DNA of 64,000 bases from Stenogyne calaminthoides. Taxonomy: Eukaryota > Streptophyta > Magnoliopsida > Lamiales > Lamiaceae. The stretch spans positions 23,330,622 through 23,394,621 of the forward strand of contig JBBCBC010000001.1 of assembly GCA_037126765.1 (NCBI GenBank). The letters are read 5' to 3'. The notes under the pieces are model-generated. The model saw only the letters and a list, made by a program, of their open reading frames with translations, was not told the origin of the DNA and did no database searches. A program made the position numbers and the translations under genes. This document shows positions 33,751-44,090 of this stretch, piece by piece. How positions within the stretch are numbered: position 1 is the stretch's first letter; each line of letters opens with the position of its first letter.

Positions 33751-33767
33751 TTTTTCAATATTTCATC

Positions 33768-33775
33768 TATAAATA
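33768..33775 (+). promoter_or_regulatory. TATA box of the hAT transposase gene
   Basis: TATAAATA lies just inside the subterminal array. A pyrimidine-rich CTCTCAACTCTCAACTC leader follows about 45-85 bases later, as in many plant 5' leaders, and the coding start is about 370 bases downstream, after a TATAC-rich low-complexity stretch (33870-34135). Confidence 0.65.
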
Positions 33776-34139
33776 CCAACTCATTCCACTCCAAAATTCA
33801 CACCAAAGTTTATTCATCTCTCTCTCAACTCTCAACTCTCAACTCTCACTCAATTCTCAAAGTTTATTATTTACATATTATTTACATTACATATTATATT
33901 TATACTACACTATATATCATACTATACTCTAATCTATACATACACTACATATTATATTTATACTACACTATATATTATATACACTATATATTACACTATA
34001 CTAATACTAGTATACTACTATAGTACTATACTACATATTAGTATATTACACTACACTTACATAGTTACATACATATTACATTACACTACACTTACATACA
34101 TATATTATTTACATATACACTTACATACATATTATTATT

Positions 34140-36362
34140 ATGGCAAGCCATCAAAGCAAGGGTAAGGGTAAAGGCAAAGCTTCTTCCACCTCTTCCGTTC
34201 GGTCTTCCACATCCACCGCACCGATCGAGTGGAGTTTAGATGATATTGAGGCCACACTTGGTCCCGGTTATGAGAATCCTCTTGAAGATGATGCTATACC
34301 ACAAGGTCCACGACGTCCTACTCAAGAAAGCCAAAACCACCCAACCGAGTCCAATGCCGAGCCAACTCCAACCCCAACTCCAAGTCGAGCTCAACTTAAG
34401 TCGGATATTTTTGCACGTCACTTTAATAAAGTGATCAACGAGGATGGTACTATTAAAGTTCATTGCAACTATTGTGACAAAATATATTCTTTTGTCAAAG
34501 GAGGAGGATATGGAACATTCGAGAAGCATTTGAAAAAAATTCATCCGGATAGAGTTGGAATTAGTTCAAACCAAGCACAACTTCGTGGATTTACGTCAAC
34601 CGGTGGCGGTGGTGGAGTTCAAGGCGAGGTAAGTAACCCCACTTCTCTATTTACATTTGATCAAATTAAATATAGAAAATTGTTAGCTAAATTTGTGTGC
34701 ACACAACACCTTCCTTTTCAATTTGCCGATAATTCGTATTGGAATGATTTTGTTAACCTTGGTCTTCAACCCGCGGCAAAAAAAGTTTCACGTCATACTA
34801 CTACTCGTGATGTTGCTAAAGTTGTTTATGAGTATAAATATGCTTTGATTAATCTATTTGCCGATTTAAATGTTAAAGTTTGTATATGTGCGGATATTTG
34901 GAGTGATAATTTTCAAAAGCATAGTTATATAGGAGTTACATGCACTTGGATTGATGATTCGTGGACTCTTAACAAAAGATTGATTGCTTATAGAGATTTT
35001 GATACTTTAACACAATGCCAAGTTAATATTAGAGATAAATTGCATGATATTTTAAATGAGTATGCTCTTACTAAAAAAAAATATTTTCTATTGGTTTTGA
35101 TAATGCTAGTGCAAATACGGCTACTATTGAAGATCTTACAAATATTTGTCAACCATATCTTGGTGGAAAATTTTTTTCATGTTAGATGTATGTGTCATAT
35201 TTTAAATTTATGTGTTCAAGATGGTTTAGATGCTTTGAAAGAACAAGTTGGTCCTATTAGATCCGCTATTTATTATATGTCGAGACATTCAAAATTGTTG
35301 AAAAAATGGAAAGTTTTTTGTAGAACATACAATATGCATCCCAAAAAATTTCTCTTGATGTGTCAACTCGTTGGAATTCCACGTATAAATTGTTAAAGGA
35401 GTCTATGGATTATAAAGACGTTTTATGTACATTTTTTACTCAAGAAAATTGTGGTATTCGTTTATATCCTCAATATTGGGATTCATGCACTTCTTTGTGT
35501 AAAATTTTGGGAATTTTTAATGATTCCACAAAAGTGTTATCCGTGTGTTTATTATCCTACGTGTAATTTAGCGCTTGATTATTGTATTAAAGTTGCTCAT
35601 GTGTTAAATGAAAATATTACAAATCCTTTATTAAGTGGTGCTACTTTCTCTATGATGCAAAAAATGAAAAAATATTTTACAAATATTCCCGATCTATTCT
35701 TGGTTGCTAAAGTGTTTGATCCTAGAGTAAGATTGGATGGATTAATAATGATGTTAAATATGTATTATAATTATTTATTTCCTACTAGACATATGGTCAT
35801 GGGTGAAGATGATGTATATCCTAATCCCAAGAGATTGTAATCGGATTAAAGTTACTTTAATGTCTTTATTTAGAGAATATAGTGGTCCCGGTTTTGAAGA
35901 AAATTTTGGTGGTGGTGGCTCTTCTATGAGTCAAGAAGAAGATATATTAACAGATTTTTTTATGATGAAACGTTCTCAAAAAAACGTCCAAGGTCTACTT
36001 CTAACCCTTATTACGAACTTGATCATTATTTATCCTCTTCATTTGTTCGGCTTGATGAAGATGAAGACAACGCTACTTTTAATATACTAAAGTGGTGGTC
36101 GAGGATGAAAAATATCTATCCAATATTGTCAATGCTAGCAAGAGAAATTTTTGCATCTCCCGCCTCAACCGTTGCCGTTGAACAAGCTTTTAGTTTGGGA
36201 GGCTACACTTTGGATGCAACGAGATCGAATATGACCGTTGAAAACGTGGAAAACCAATGCTTGCTTGATGATTGGGTAAGAGCCGAAAAGAGAAGTCAAG
36301 AATTTGTTGATAATGATGATCAAGATAGCTCCGAAGAAACTACCACCGGAAGTGATGCATGA
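34140..36362 (+). pseudogene. hAT transposase (BED finger, RNase H-like core, dimerisation domain)
   Basis: The ATG at 34140 opens a Ser/Thr-rich lead, then a BED zinc finger at about residues 90-140 (CNYCDKIY ... HLKKIHP). The core starts with KVCICADIWSD, with the first catalytic Asp, then GVTCTWIDDSW. The second Asp region (GFDNASANT) is reached only after a shift in an A run at about 35073, and a second shift in a T run near 35168 returns to FHVRCMCHILNLCVQDGLDA. Another shift lies in an A run near 35345. At least two more follow before the C-terminal dimerisation domain at 36105-36362 (YPILSMLAREIFASPAST, then VEQAFSLGG). The normal length is about 650-700 residues, and nearly all of it is present in pieces. 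Most breaks are single-base changes in homopolymers, so the gene is either recently dead or affected by sequencing error. Confidence 0.93.
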
Positions 36363-36906
36363 AGAATCGAATCGATCCAAATCAACGAGGTAAGTTTGAG
36401 GTAAGAGAACTACGTGGACTTTGATTCCTATTTGGATACGTAGGCAACTTAATTTTAAGTTTCAAACTTAGAATTTCTAAGTTTATTTCTTAAATTTAAG
36501 GCTCAAGTCCAATTTCTTTAAATCCTCCAACCCTCCCCCCTCCCCCAATTTATTTTGTAAAATTTAAAATTTTAAGTTGTAATTGTAATTACTAATTCGG
36601 AATAGTTCAATTTGTAAATTTGTAATAGTTCAATTAATTTGTAATAGTAGATTACTAGCTTATTTTAAGTTAGAATTACTATTTTTTTTATTTTTGTATT
36701 TTGTATTTTATAATAGTTCATTCAATTATTTCTAAGTTCATTTTGGTATTGTACTAATGTTATTGTTATGTTTTAACTTTTAATTATTGTAATGTAATCT
36801 TTAATTTAAATTCTCATATTAACAATAATACAATAATTAAATTTCTCATCTACATTCTTTCAAATTTTAGATCCAAAAAATTAAGAAATAAAAAAAAAAA
36901 AAAAAA
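36363..36906. other. hAT 3' non-coding region
   Basis: AT-rich sequence with several AATAAT/TTGTAATTG words and a C-rich run at 36530-36545, between the transposase stop and the right subterminal array. No second gene. Confidence 0.7.
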
Positions 36907-37077
36907 ACCGAACCGGGCGGTTCGAACCGAACCGGCGGTTTGAACCGAAACCGGCGGTTCGAACCGGCGGTTCGGAACCGAACCGAAACCGCCTTGACCG
37001 CGGTTCGGTTCCGGTTCCACCTCCGGAAATTTTGGAACCGCCGGTTCGAAACCGGAACCGGCGGTTCCGGAACCGTG
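36907..37077. repeat. hAT right subterminal array
   Basis: Same GAACCGGCGGTTC/CCGGTTCGAACC words as the left end, immediately inside the right terminal repeat. Confidence 0.85.
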
Positions 37078-37087
37078 AGCATCCCTA

Positions 37088-37922
37088 TCGATGGCTATAT
37101 CCTTTTATAAATAAGAAGTGAAATGTTATTTGTTAGTCCTGGAAAGAAGCAACAAAAACTGATAATTGTTGACAAAATTAGTGGCGGAAAAAAAATAAAG
37201 AAATGGTCAAGAGTGAATACTAAATTGACCAAGTAATTTTTGAAGATTTGTTATATAAGGTTATCTAATAACAAAGGATAAACTACAATAAAATAATACT
37301 AGCCTGCTAATAAAATATTTTATAAAATATTTTGAAATATTTATTACTACCTCTGTCCCAATTCGTTGTCACATTTATATTTTATAAGCGTTTTTGCGAT
37401 AGTAAGTAATTTTTATAACATGAGTTTCACTTCTCTTAACCAAATCAATACATGAATTTTATCCTCTTAACTAAATGTATACATAAATTTTATCACTACT
37501 ATGCAAAACAAATTATCACTGTTTAAAAATTACTTTATTTTTTTAACCAGTGATAATCTCCTGTGTATAACAATGATATTAAAAAAAGTAAAACTCACCA
37601 ACTTAATAGAAAAATATAAAAATTTGAATGTATATATGTATAATAGTGATGTTGAAAAAGTAAAACTCATCGTGTATAAAAAAAGAACTACTTAATAGAA
37701 AAATATTGAATTTTAAACATGTCTATGATGCATTTCTTGATTTGTGATTTTTTGCAATTTCTCATCTAATATAAATTGGATCAAAATCACACCTCGACGG
37801 AATTCTTTATCTAATAACCTGAAAGTTGGTTTAGACGCTGGAGAAAATTGAAGCTTTTTCTAAGTATAAGAACGTCATAGCAAAATTATTAGTTGGAATA
37901 TATAAACTGTCTATGGATCAGG
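37088..37922. repeat. Dispersed segment, copy B, second part
   Basis: Continues the match to copy A (about 24050-24720). A Stowaway-like left end, CTACCTCTGTCCC at about 37349, followed by some 45 bp, is present only in copy B. The last part (37730-37915) also matches 5083-5235. Confidence 0.85.
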
Positions 37923-38122
37923 CAGGGATGGATCGGGGGGGGGGGGCGGTTGGCCCCCTTGGGATTGAAAATTTTTGTACTATTTATATCAAAAATTTGA
38001 AATTTATACCTTAAAATCGTTAAAATTTATCATTTCACCTCCGTTGTGGTTCTAAAATTCCGCCACCCTTACCCAATGGAAAATTTCGCCCCCCTTGGGG
38101 CGAAATCCTGGATTCGTCCCTG
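37923..38122. mobile_element. hAT-type MITE (200 bp)
   Basis: The ends CAGGGATGGATC and, reversed, CAGGGACGAATCC lead into G-runs on each side. Both flanks are GGATCAGG (37915-37922 and 38123-38130), a perfect 8-bp duplication. The ends are related to those of the 539-bp element at 22379-22917. Confidence 0.9.
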
Positions 38123-38248
38123 GGATCAGGCTAGCTTGGCCCAAACTTTAATTGTTAATTTTAGTAAAAATTATTTATGATTTTAAAATTTAGTTTTTAG
38201 AAAAAAAATTAAGCAACGCATTGTGATAATTCGAATGAATAATTAAAT

Positions 38249-40380
38249 GAGAATGACTCCTGGGTACCAAATCTACAACAATGTTACTCTAAGGTGCACA
38301 AAAAATGAGGTGTAACTCTAAAGTGCAAAAGGGGACATTTATACCCTTAGTTCTCCCTATTATTACATTCTATACACATTCAATATCTCTCAGCAAGATA
38401 TCAAAATTGGGGCCCACATTAACTTTTTTCACCCTCTCTCTCCACTAATTAAACCACAAGTTCCTCTCTCCTCCCTCATTTTCAAAACTCATCTCAGATT
38501 TACTTTCTCTCTCATCCTCTACCTTTCTCTCTTCTTCTCTCAATACAGTGAAATAAGTCAAAACCATTCAGATTTAGACCGGTCTCCCACTTTGAGTAGT
38601 GAGGCCGCGGCCGCGTTTTCGCGGGGGTGGGGGTGGTCGTGCGTTTCTGGGATTGCACGGTGGAGGATGGGGAGGGAGGGGGGCCGACACCGGCGACGAC
38701 AGATGGTGGTTCGCGGTGGTGGTTTGCGTCGCTGTGCACGAGGGGGTGTGGGGCTGATCTGATTTTTCAATTATTGCAATGAAATTTCACCTATACTTGT
38801 TTATACTATGGAGAAAGAAAGAGTTTTCATGTTGTTTTGGTTTTATTTATTTATCTCTTTGATTTTGTTTGCTAGGAGTTTCTGGTTGTATATGATAATG
38901 GAGATGGTTGATGAGTGGGCTGATCTAATGGCGGAGAATTTGGGGAAGATGGCGGAGGATTCGTGTTTGAGGGAGAAGATTTTGGGAAGATGGCGGAGGT
39001 TTGGTGTTTAGGGTTTCGGGGAGGCGGCGATTGCGTGGTTTTTACAGATCCGCCGCATGTGCAGCGTGTGGGTGGTGGTGGTGGGTTGCGCGACGACTGT
39101 GGGGGTGACGACGGCGGCGACAGAGTAGAGATGGGGGTGTTCGGTGGGCGGCGACGATCTGGTTTGTGGGGTGGGCTGCCACGGAGACGACGGCTGCGGC
39201 ATAGTAGAGGTGGTTTTCAAAGTGGATATAAGGTATTTTTATTTCTCATCTCTTATTTTAGTTTCAAAGTGGATACATGATACTGTGATGATTTGGGGGA
39301 GACGAACTGATTTTATGTTTTGATTTATGTTTTAGCGTTTTGATTTGGGAGGCGACGAATTATAATTTTGTGGTGTTCGATTTGTGTTGAATATGCAACA
39401 ATTTGCACATTTTCCCCATTTTTCTTTCTAATTCCTTGGTATTCTGTATGATTTGGGTACTCATATTCTGTATTATGTAGTTTTAAGAAGTGGGTTCTGG
39501 TTTTGTAGATACGACGAAGGTGGAAACGGTTCTGGTGGTGTTAAACTGCGGCTGCAGTCAATTAATGATGAAGAAGACCCCTGTTATTGTTCTGTTGCTT
39601 AAATCATTTTTATTTTGTGTTGATTTTTGTATTGTTGTTTAATTTTGTTTATATTTTGCTTAATTATGTTTGTTTATTTTTTGAAATTTTATGATTTTTG
39701 TGTTTATATTTTCTACAGATTAGGTGTTATGTGTTTTAATTATATTTTTTATTTGAATGTACAACTTTTATAGGGAACGTACCATTTCTATAAAATCTGG
39801 GGATGTATAATTTTTTATAGGAAAAATACAATTTTAAAAGAAAATGCACTTCAAAATCAGCTCAAAAGTGTAATTTTTTATAGGTAAAGTACAATTTTTA
39901 TAGGAAAAATACTATTTTAAAAGAAAATGCACTTCAAAATCAGCCCAGAAGTGCAATTTTTTATAGTTAAAGTACAATTTTTTATAGGGAAAAAAATTAA
40001 CTCTAAAATTGGCTCAAAAGTACAGAAATTTAAAATGTAATTTAAAATTATTAAATAATGTAATTAATAAAAAATGTAGTTAATTCATTAATTAAAAAAT
40101 GCACTCTATAATTGGCCTAGAAGTGCTGAAATTCAAAATTTGTATAAATAAATAATATAATTAATTCAGTAAATTAAAAAAATTAAAATCTTAAAATTTT
40201 AAAATACAAAAAGTCAAAATTAGTCAGAAGTGCAGAAACGTGTCAGAGGTGCAGAAATCTGGGCAGAAGGGCAACTTGGTCTTTTTGACCACTTTTCTGT
40301 ACCTAAGAGTCACTTTTTTTTTTGTATTGTACCTTAGAGTTTTTTTGCAATTTCACTTTGCACCTTAAAACTTTCCACCC
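38249..40380. mobile_element. 2.1-kb TIR-like element with GC-rich core
   Basis: The flanks 38240-38248 and 40381-40389 are both TAATTAAAT, a possible 9-bp duplication in AT-rich sequence. Near each end, in opposite orientation, lie CTCTAAGGTGCA-like words (38287-38298; 40329-40365), but the outermost bases do not pair well. The core (38560-39230) is GC-rich with GGTGG/GACGACGG runs and short open frames on both strands, for example MEKERVFMLFWFYLFISLIL at 38808. It may be a captured gene's first exon. I recognise no protein. Confidence 0.5.
39817..40025. repeat. Tandem repeat, 83-bp unit, about 2.5 copies
   Basis: AGGAAAAATAC(A/T)ATTTTAAAAG repeats at 39817 and 39900 with the same following AAATGCACTTCAAAATCAGC; a partial third unit follows. 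It lies within the 2.1-kb element. Confidence 0.8.
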
Positions 40381-40389
40381 TAATTAAAT

Positions 40390-41479
40390 TACTCGAGGAT
40401 CCTTGCTAATCAAAGGAAATAATATTTTCCATAGATTTTCCTATATATCTTAGAAGCACAATGGATACGAGTGAATTTGATATCACAATATCCATTCGGA
40501 ATTATACCTTTCAATTTTCGACCCCAAAATTTTTATTTACAAAATCTTTTCGAAGGTAGGCCAATGATTTTAACTTACTCAAAGATGTCGCCTAATTAAA
40601 TCCAAATTGTTTTGCTTCTGATGAGATTAGTGTCTTGAAACCCCAAACAAATGTAATGATTTTTTGTTTTTAAGAAAAGTGGTTAAATACTATAAACCTA
40701 AATCTAACAATATTTATTAGTGCAAACATCAATGGGCTTACAAATAATATAACAACTCAAATCGGGACTTCGCGTACCTTTATCAGGATTAATAAATCAA
40801 TTCGTAATTGCCCCAACCTTCGTACCTTAATCTGATTCAAGAGGTTGCAAAATTATGAAATCTAATTGCCTAGAACTCGTGCTGATAACGTTGGGGCCAT
40901 ACCAAGCCAGAAAGTTTTTACTATTCTTCACAATTAATACATCAGAGGTCCATTTATATAGGATATAATCTAGGGTCACACATGATATAATGGAATACCT
41001 AAACTACCCTTCCATTAGTTATTTTCCTTTAAAAAATCAATCAAATTTAAATATTAGAAAAATCTATTATAGATACAAAAAGTCATATAATATATTAGAA
41101 AAAATAAATGCTAGCGAATATTTTTCTCACGTATACGATTTAATATTGAATTGGAGAACATAATCTAAAAAAAAGTTTGTATTAATCATTCAAATTTGAA
41201 GATATAAATTTCAAATTAATAATCCAAATTAATCTTGTGTTGTTCTACCTTCTTGTAACTCTGGCTTAGGCTTGTAGTGGAGCGTGGAATTTTCATTCCC
41301 TGCGACGATCAGCCCCGAGCGAGGAGGGGAACCCCGAGTAAATTCTCCACGGGGTTGGGAAGGGGAAAAAGTACTCCCTTTAGGTGGGGACAGGGTGGGG
41401 AATCTCCGTGGGACCCCAAAAATTTTAATATATTTTTTCTTAGAGCTAATTTTTTTAAATATATTTAAATATTGTATTA
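40390..41479. other. Intergenic with probable minus-strand LTR relic and G-rich stretch
   Basis: Around 40865-40995, ACTCGTGCTGATAAC followed by CATTTATATAGGATATAATC looks like the primer-site side of an old copia LTR on the minus strand. 41045-41097 is the last piece matching copy A. 41270-41430 is rich in GGGGAA/GGGGAC words similar to 42390-42545. No gene. Confidence 0.4.
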
Positions 41480-41832
41480 GGGATTTAAACCAAATTTGTC
41501 CCATAATTTTTCATTTTTATTGAAATGGTCTCGTAATTATCAATTTTTCAATTTAGTCTCACATGTATTCAATTTGTTCCAATTTAGTACCAGATCGTCG
41601 GAGATCGACCAAAAACACTCGAAACGATGTCGTTTTAGCCGCGTGTCTATCAAGCGCCCCTAGTTTTTGCGACTTAAACGACGTCGTTTTGGGTGTTTCT
41701 GATCGATCTCTAGCAGTTTGGGATTAAATTGTAACAAATTGAATACTTGTGGGACTAAATTGACAAGGTTGATAGTTACGGGACCATTTCAATAAAGGTG
41801 GAAAATTATGGGACGGATTTGGTTTAAATCCC
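41480..41832. mobile_element. MITE family A, intact copy (353 bp)
   Basis: Both ends read GGGATTTAAACCAAAT (right end reversed), with inverted similarity over about 100 bp. The flanks 41470-41479 and 41833-41842 are both TATTGTATTA, giving a 9-10-bp duplication typical of Mutator elements. The centre has two ACGACGTCGTTTT palindromic words. Truncated relatives are at 11200-11367 and 13892-14176. Confidence 0.93.
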
Positions 41833-41860
41833 TATTGTATTATATATATTAATTAATAAA

Positions 41861-42093
41861 GAGTGGGAATCATATGCATTCAGGTGCATCGTGCACTCAT
41901 AGTTCATATTAGAATCGTGCAACTTATTATATTGAAAGATGCAACTTGTTTCACTGAACCGTGCAACTATTTTTCCATATTAATAGTTGCACGGTTCAAT
42001 GTAAATAAGTTGCATATTTCAGTATAACAAGTTGCACGGTTCTAAAATGCACTATGTGTGCACGGTGCACCTGGGTGCATACAAGACTTAGCC
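41861..42093. mobile_element. MITE family B, intact copy 2 (233 bp)
   Basis: Same family as 13555-13788 but reversed. It starts GAGTGGGAATC and ends GACTTAGCC. The flanks 41852-41860 and 42094-42102 are both ATTAATAAA, a perfect 9-bp duplication. It lies 28 bp from MITE A. Confidence 0.93.
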
Positions 42094-42771
42094 ATTAATA
42101 AATATTATAAAATACAAATAATTTGTACTAATTTTGACTAAGCCCTAATCTCACTCTTTCTCATTTCAAACTTCTCACAGTTGCTAAAGTATGGAATAAA
42201 TAACAAATGAGCAATGAATGTTGATTTTTTTTTGTTAGTGTTGTATAATTGTTGTCATATGAATTATCTATGAAAAACTATTATTATTTTGTATGCTTTA
42301 AATTTGTAATTCGAGTTTTAAATATAGTTATAACTTATATTTTATGTATGTGTTTTAGTATTTATATTGTGAAAATGAAATTTTTTTTAAAAATGGGGAA
42401 CGGAGAATTCCCAATTCCTAGTGGGGACGGGAATTCCCGACAAGACGGGGAGTGGAGTGGATAATTATTAATTTTTGAGTGCTTCGTTGGAACGGGACGA
42501 GAAATCCCCAAATTCGCATAAACGAGAACGGGGGAGTTATCCCCGTGTAAATATCATTTAATTTTTACTATTAATCAATTTTCTCATAATCATTAATTTT
42601 AATAACTTCTTCAAAAGGATAATTTTTTGCAAACACTCTCTGAATCCGGCTGTGCTGCGTCAAATGAGAGAATTTCTACGATCAGAAGAGATATTTATTT
42701 TAAATTCATACCAATCCAGACAACTAGTTTTTTTTTTTTTTAATTAAATCTAGACAACTAGTGAATTTAAA
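42094..42771. other. Intergenic, with G-rich stretch
   Basis: 42390-42545 is full of GGGGAACGG/GAATTCCC/GGGGACGGG words resembling 41270-41430. The two stretches flank MITEs A and B, so they may be the subterminal parts of one older element into which both MITEs jumped. No termini could be fixed. Confidence 0.4.
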
Positions 42772-44090
42772 TATTATTGACATTAGAGAATATAGACCTA
42801 TATCACTAATGGGATGCATTTACAAGGTGCTTTCAAAAGTGTTGGCTAATAGGTTGCTAAAGTTCTTGAGAATGTTATTTCCCTAAATCAGTCTGCTTTT
42901 ATCGGAGGGTGAAATATTCTTGATAGCATGGTTGTTGTTAATGAGGTGGTCGACGATGGCCGTAAAGCAGGTTTAAAGCATCTTTGCTTCAAGATTGATT
43001 TCGAGAAAGCCTAAGACTCTATCGATTTTTCCTTTCTTTTGGAAATGATGAATCTGATGGGATTCAATGTAAAGTGGTGTAAGTGGATTAAAGACTGTAT
43101 TGGGTCAGCAACATCTTCATTTCTTGTCAATGGTAGTCCTACGAAGGAATTCCCTCTCGAGAAGGGATTGCGACAGGGGGACCCATTTCTCCTTTTTTGT
43201 TTCTCGTGGTAGGGGAATGTCTTAATAGGATGGTGAATAAAGCGGTCAATTCTGGAAAATTCAAACCAGCAAATGTGGGTTTTGATAATATTCGTGTGTC
43301 TAACCTCCAATTCGCGGACGACACAATTTTCTTTGGTGATGCTTCGTCACAAAACAACTTAATCCTAAAGAGTATTTTACGTATATTCGAAGTCTGGTCG
43401 AATTTAAAAATTAACTTTACTAAGAGCTCTACTGTGGGAGTTAATGTGCCTGATTCTATCTTAAAAGAATGGTCTGGAATGAATTGCAAGAGATCTAATT
43501 CCCTCTAAACTACCTGGGGAACAAAATTTGTGCCGATTTCAATAAATTGGAAAGCTGAGAAGAAGTGACGAAAAAAGTGGAAACTCGCCTTTGTCATTGG
43601 GATAACAAATGTCTTTCTTTTGGGGGAACTGGAAGAAGTGTCCTGATTAAAGCTGTCCTCTCAAGCCTATTAATCGTGCCCCTTCCAAAACCCTTAAAAA
43701 AATTACTTCTCTCCAACGGAGATTTCTTTGGGGTGGCAAATCTGGTTCCGAAAGGAAGTTCGCGTGGGTGAGCTGGGATCTAGTGTGTCAAGGGCATGAA
43801 TAAAGGTGGGATGGGTGTGAAAATTTTGAGTCTCTTTAATCCTGCTCTTTTGGGTAAATGGAGGTGGCGTTTGTTAATTGGGGATGAGGGATTATGGGCT
43901 AAAGTTCTTCGATCTAGATACGGAATTTATTAATTGTGTCAAGTCTTGTAGGTCTAGGAAAATTGTCAATAAATTTTGGTCTAAATGGTGGTCCGATCTT
44001 GTCTATTGTGTATGGTTGAGTGAGTGGTTTTTGTCGAATTGTGTTAGAGTTGTGGAAAATGGAAATAATTCCCTCTTTTGGGAAGATAAT
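42772..44090 (+). pseudogene. L1-type LINE reverse transcriptase fragment
   Basis: A broken plus-strand frame shows the non-LTR RT order: [38 protein letters not shown], then LRQGDP, and the catalytic box as NLQFADDTIFF (FADD) at about 43310-43335. Further on come the thumb region and a C-terminal piece VVENGNNSLFWEDNYWG typical of the zf-RVT domain. The endonuclease domain is missing on the left, so it is 5'-truncated, as LINEs often are. There are several frameshifts and an in-frame stop near 43013. A copia LTR cuts it off at 44091; the rest should lie beyond the window. RT in this family copies its own mRNA at a nicked target. Confidence 0.9.

Larger units (their letters stand above)
33409..37087 (+). 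mobile_element. hAT DNA transposon (3.68 kb)
   Basis: The terminal inverted repeats begin TAGGCATGCTCA (left) and, reversed, TAGGGATGCTCA (right). The flanks 33401-33408 and 37088-37095 are both TCGATGGC, a perfect 8-bp duplication. Copy A of the host segment (near 24050) reads GCACGATTGCTATATCC at this point, close to an unoccupied site. The element carries one transposase gene on the plus strand with a TATA box, GC-rich palindromic subterminal arrays at both ends, and an AT-rich leader. Complete in outline, but its transposase is broken. Confidence 0.95.

Noticed and set aside
34236..34544. Minus-strand frame inside the hAT transposase
   Set aside because: It is an antisense shadow of the BED-finger exon.
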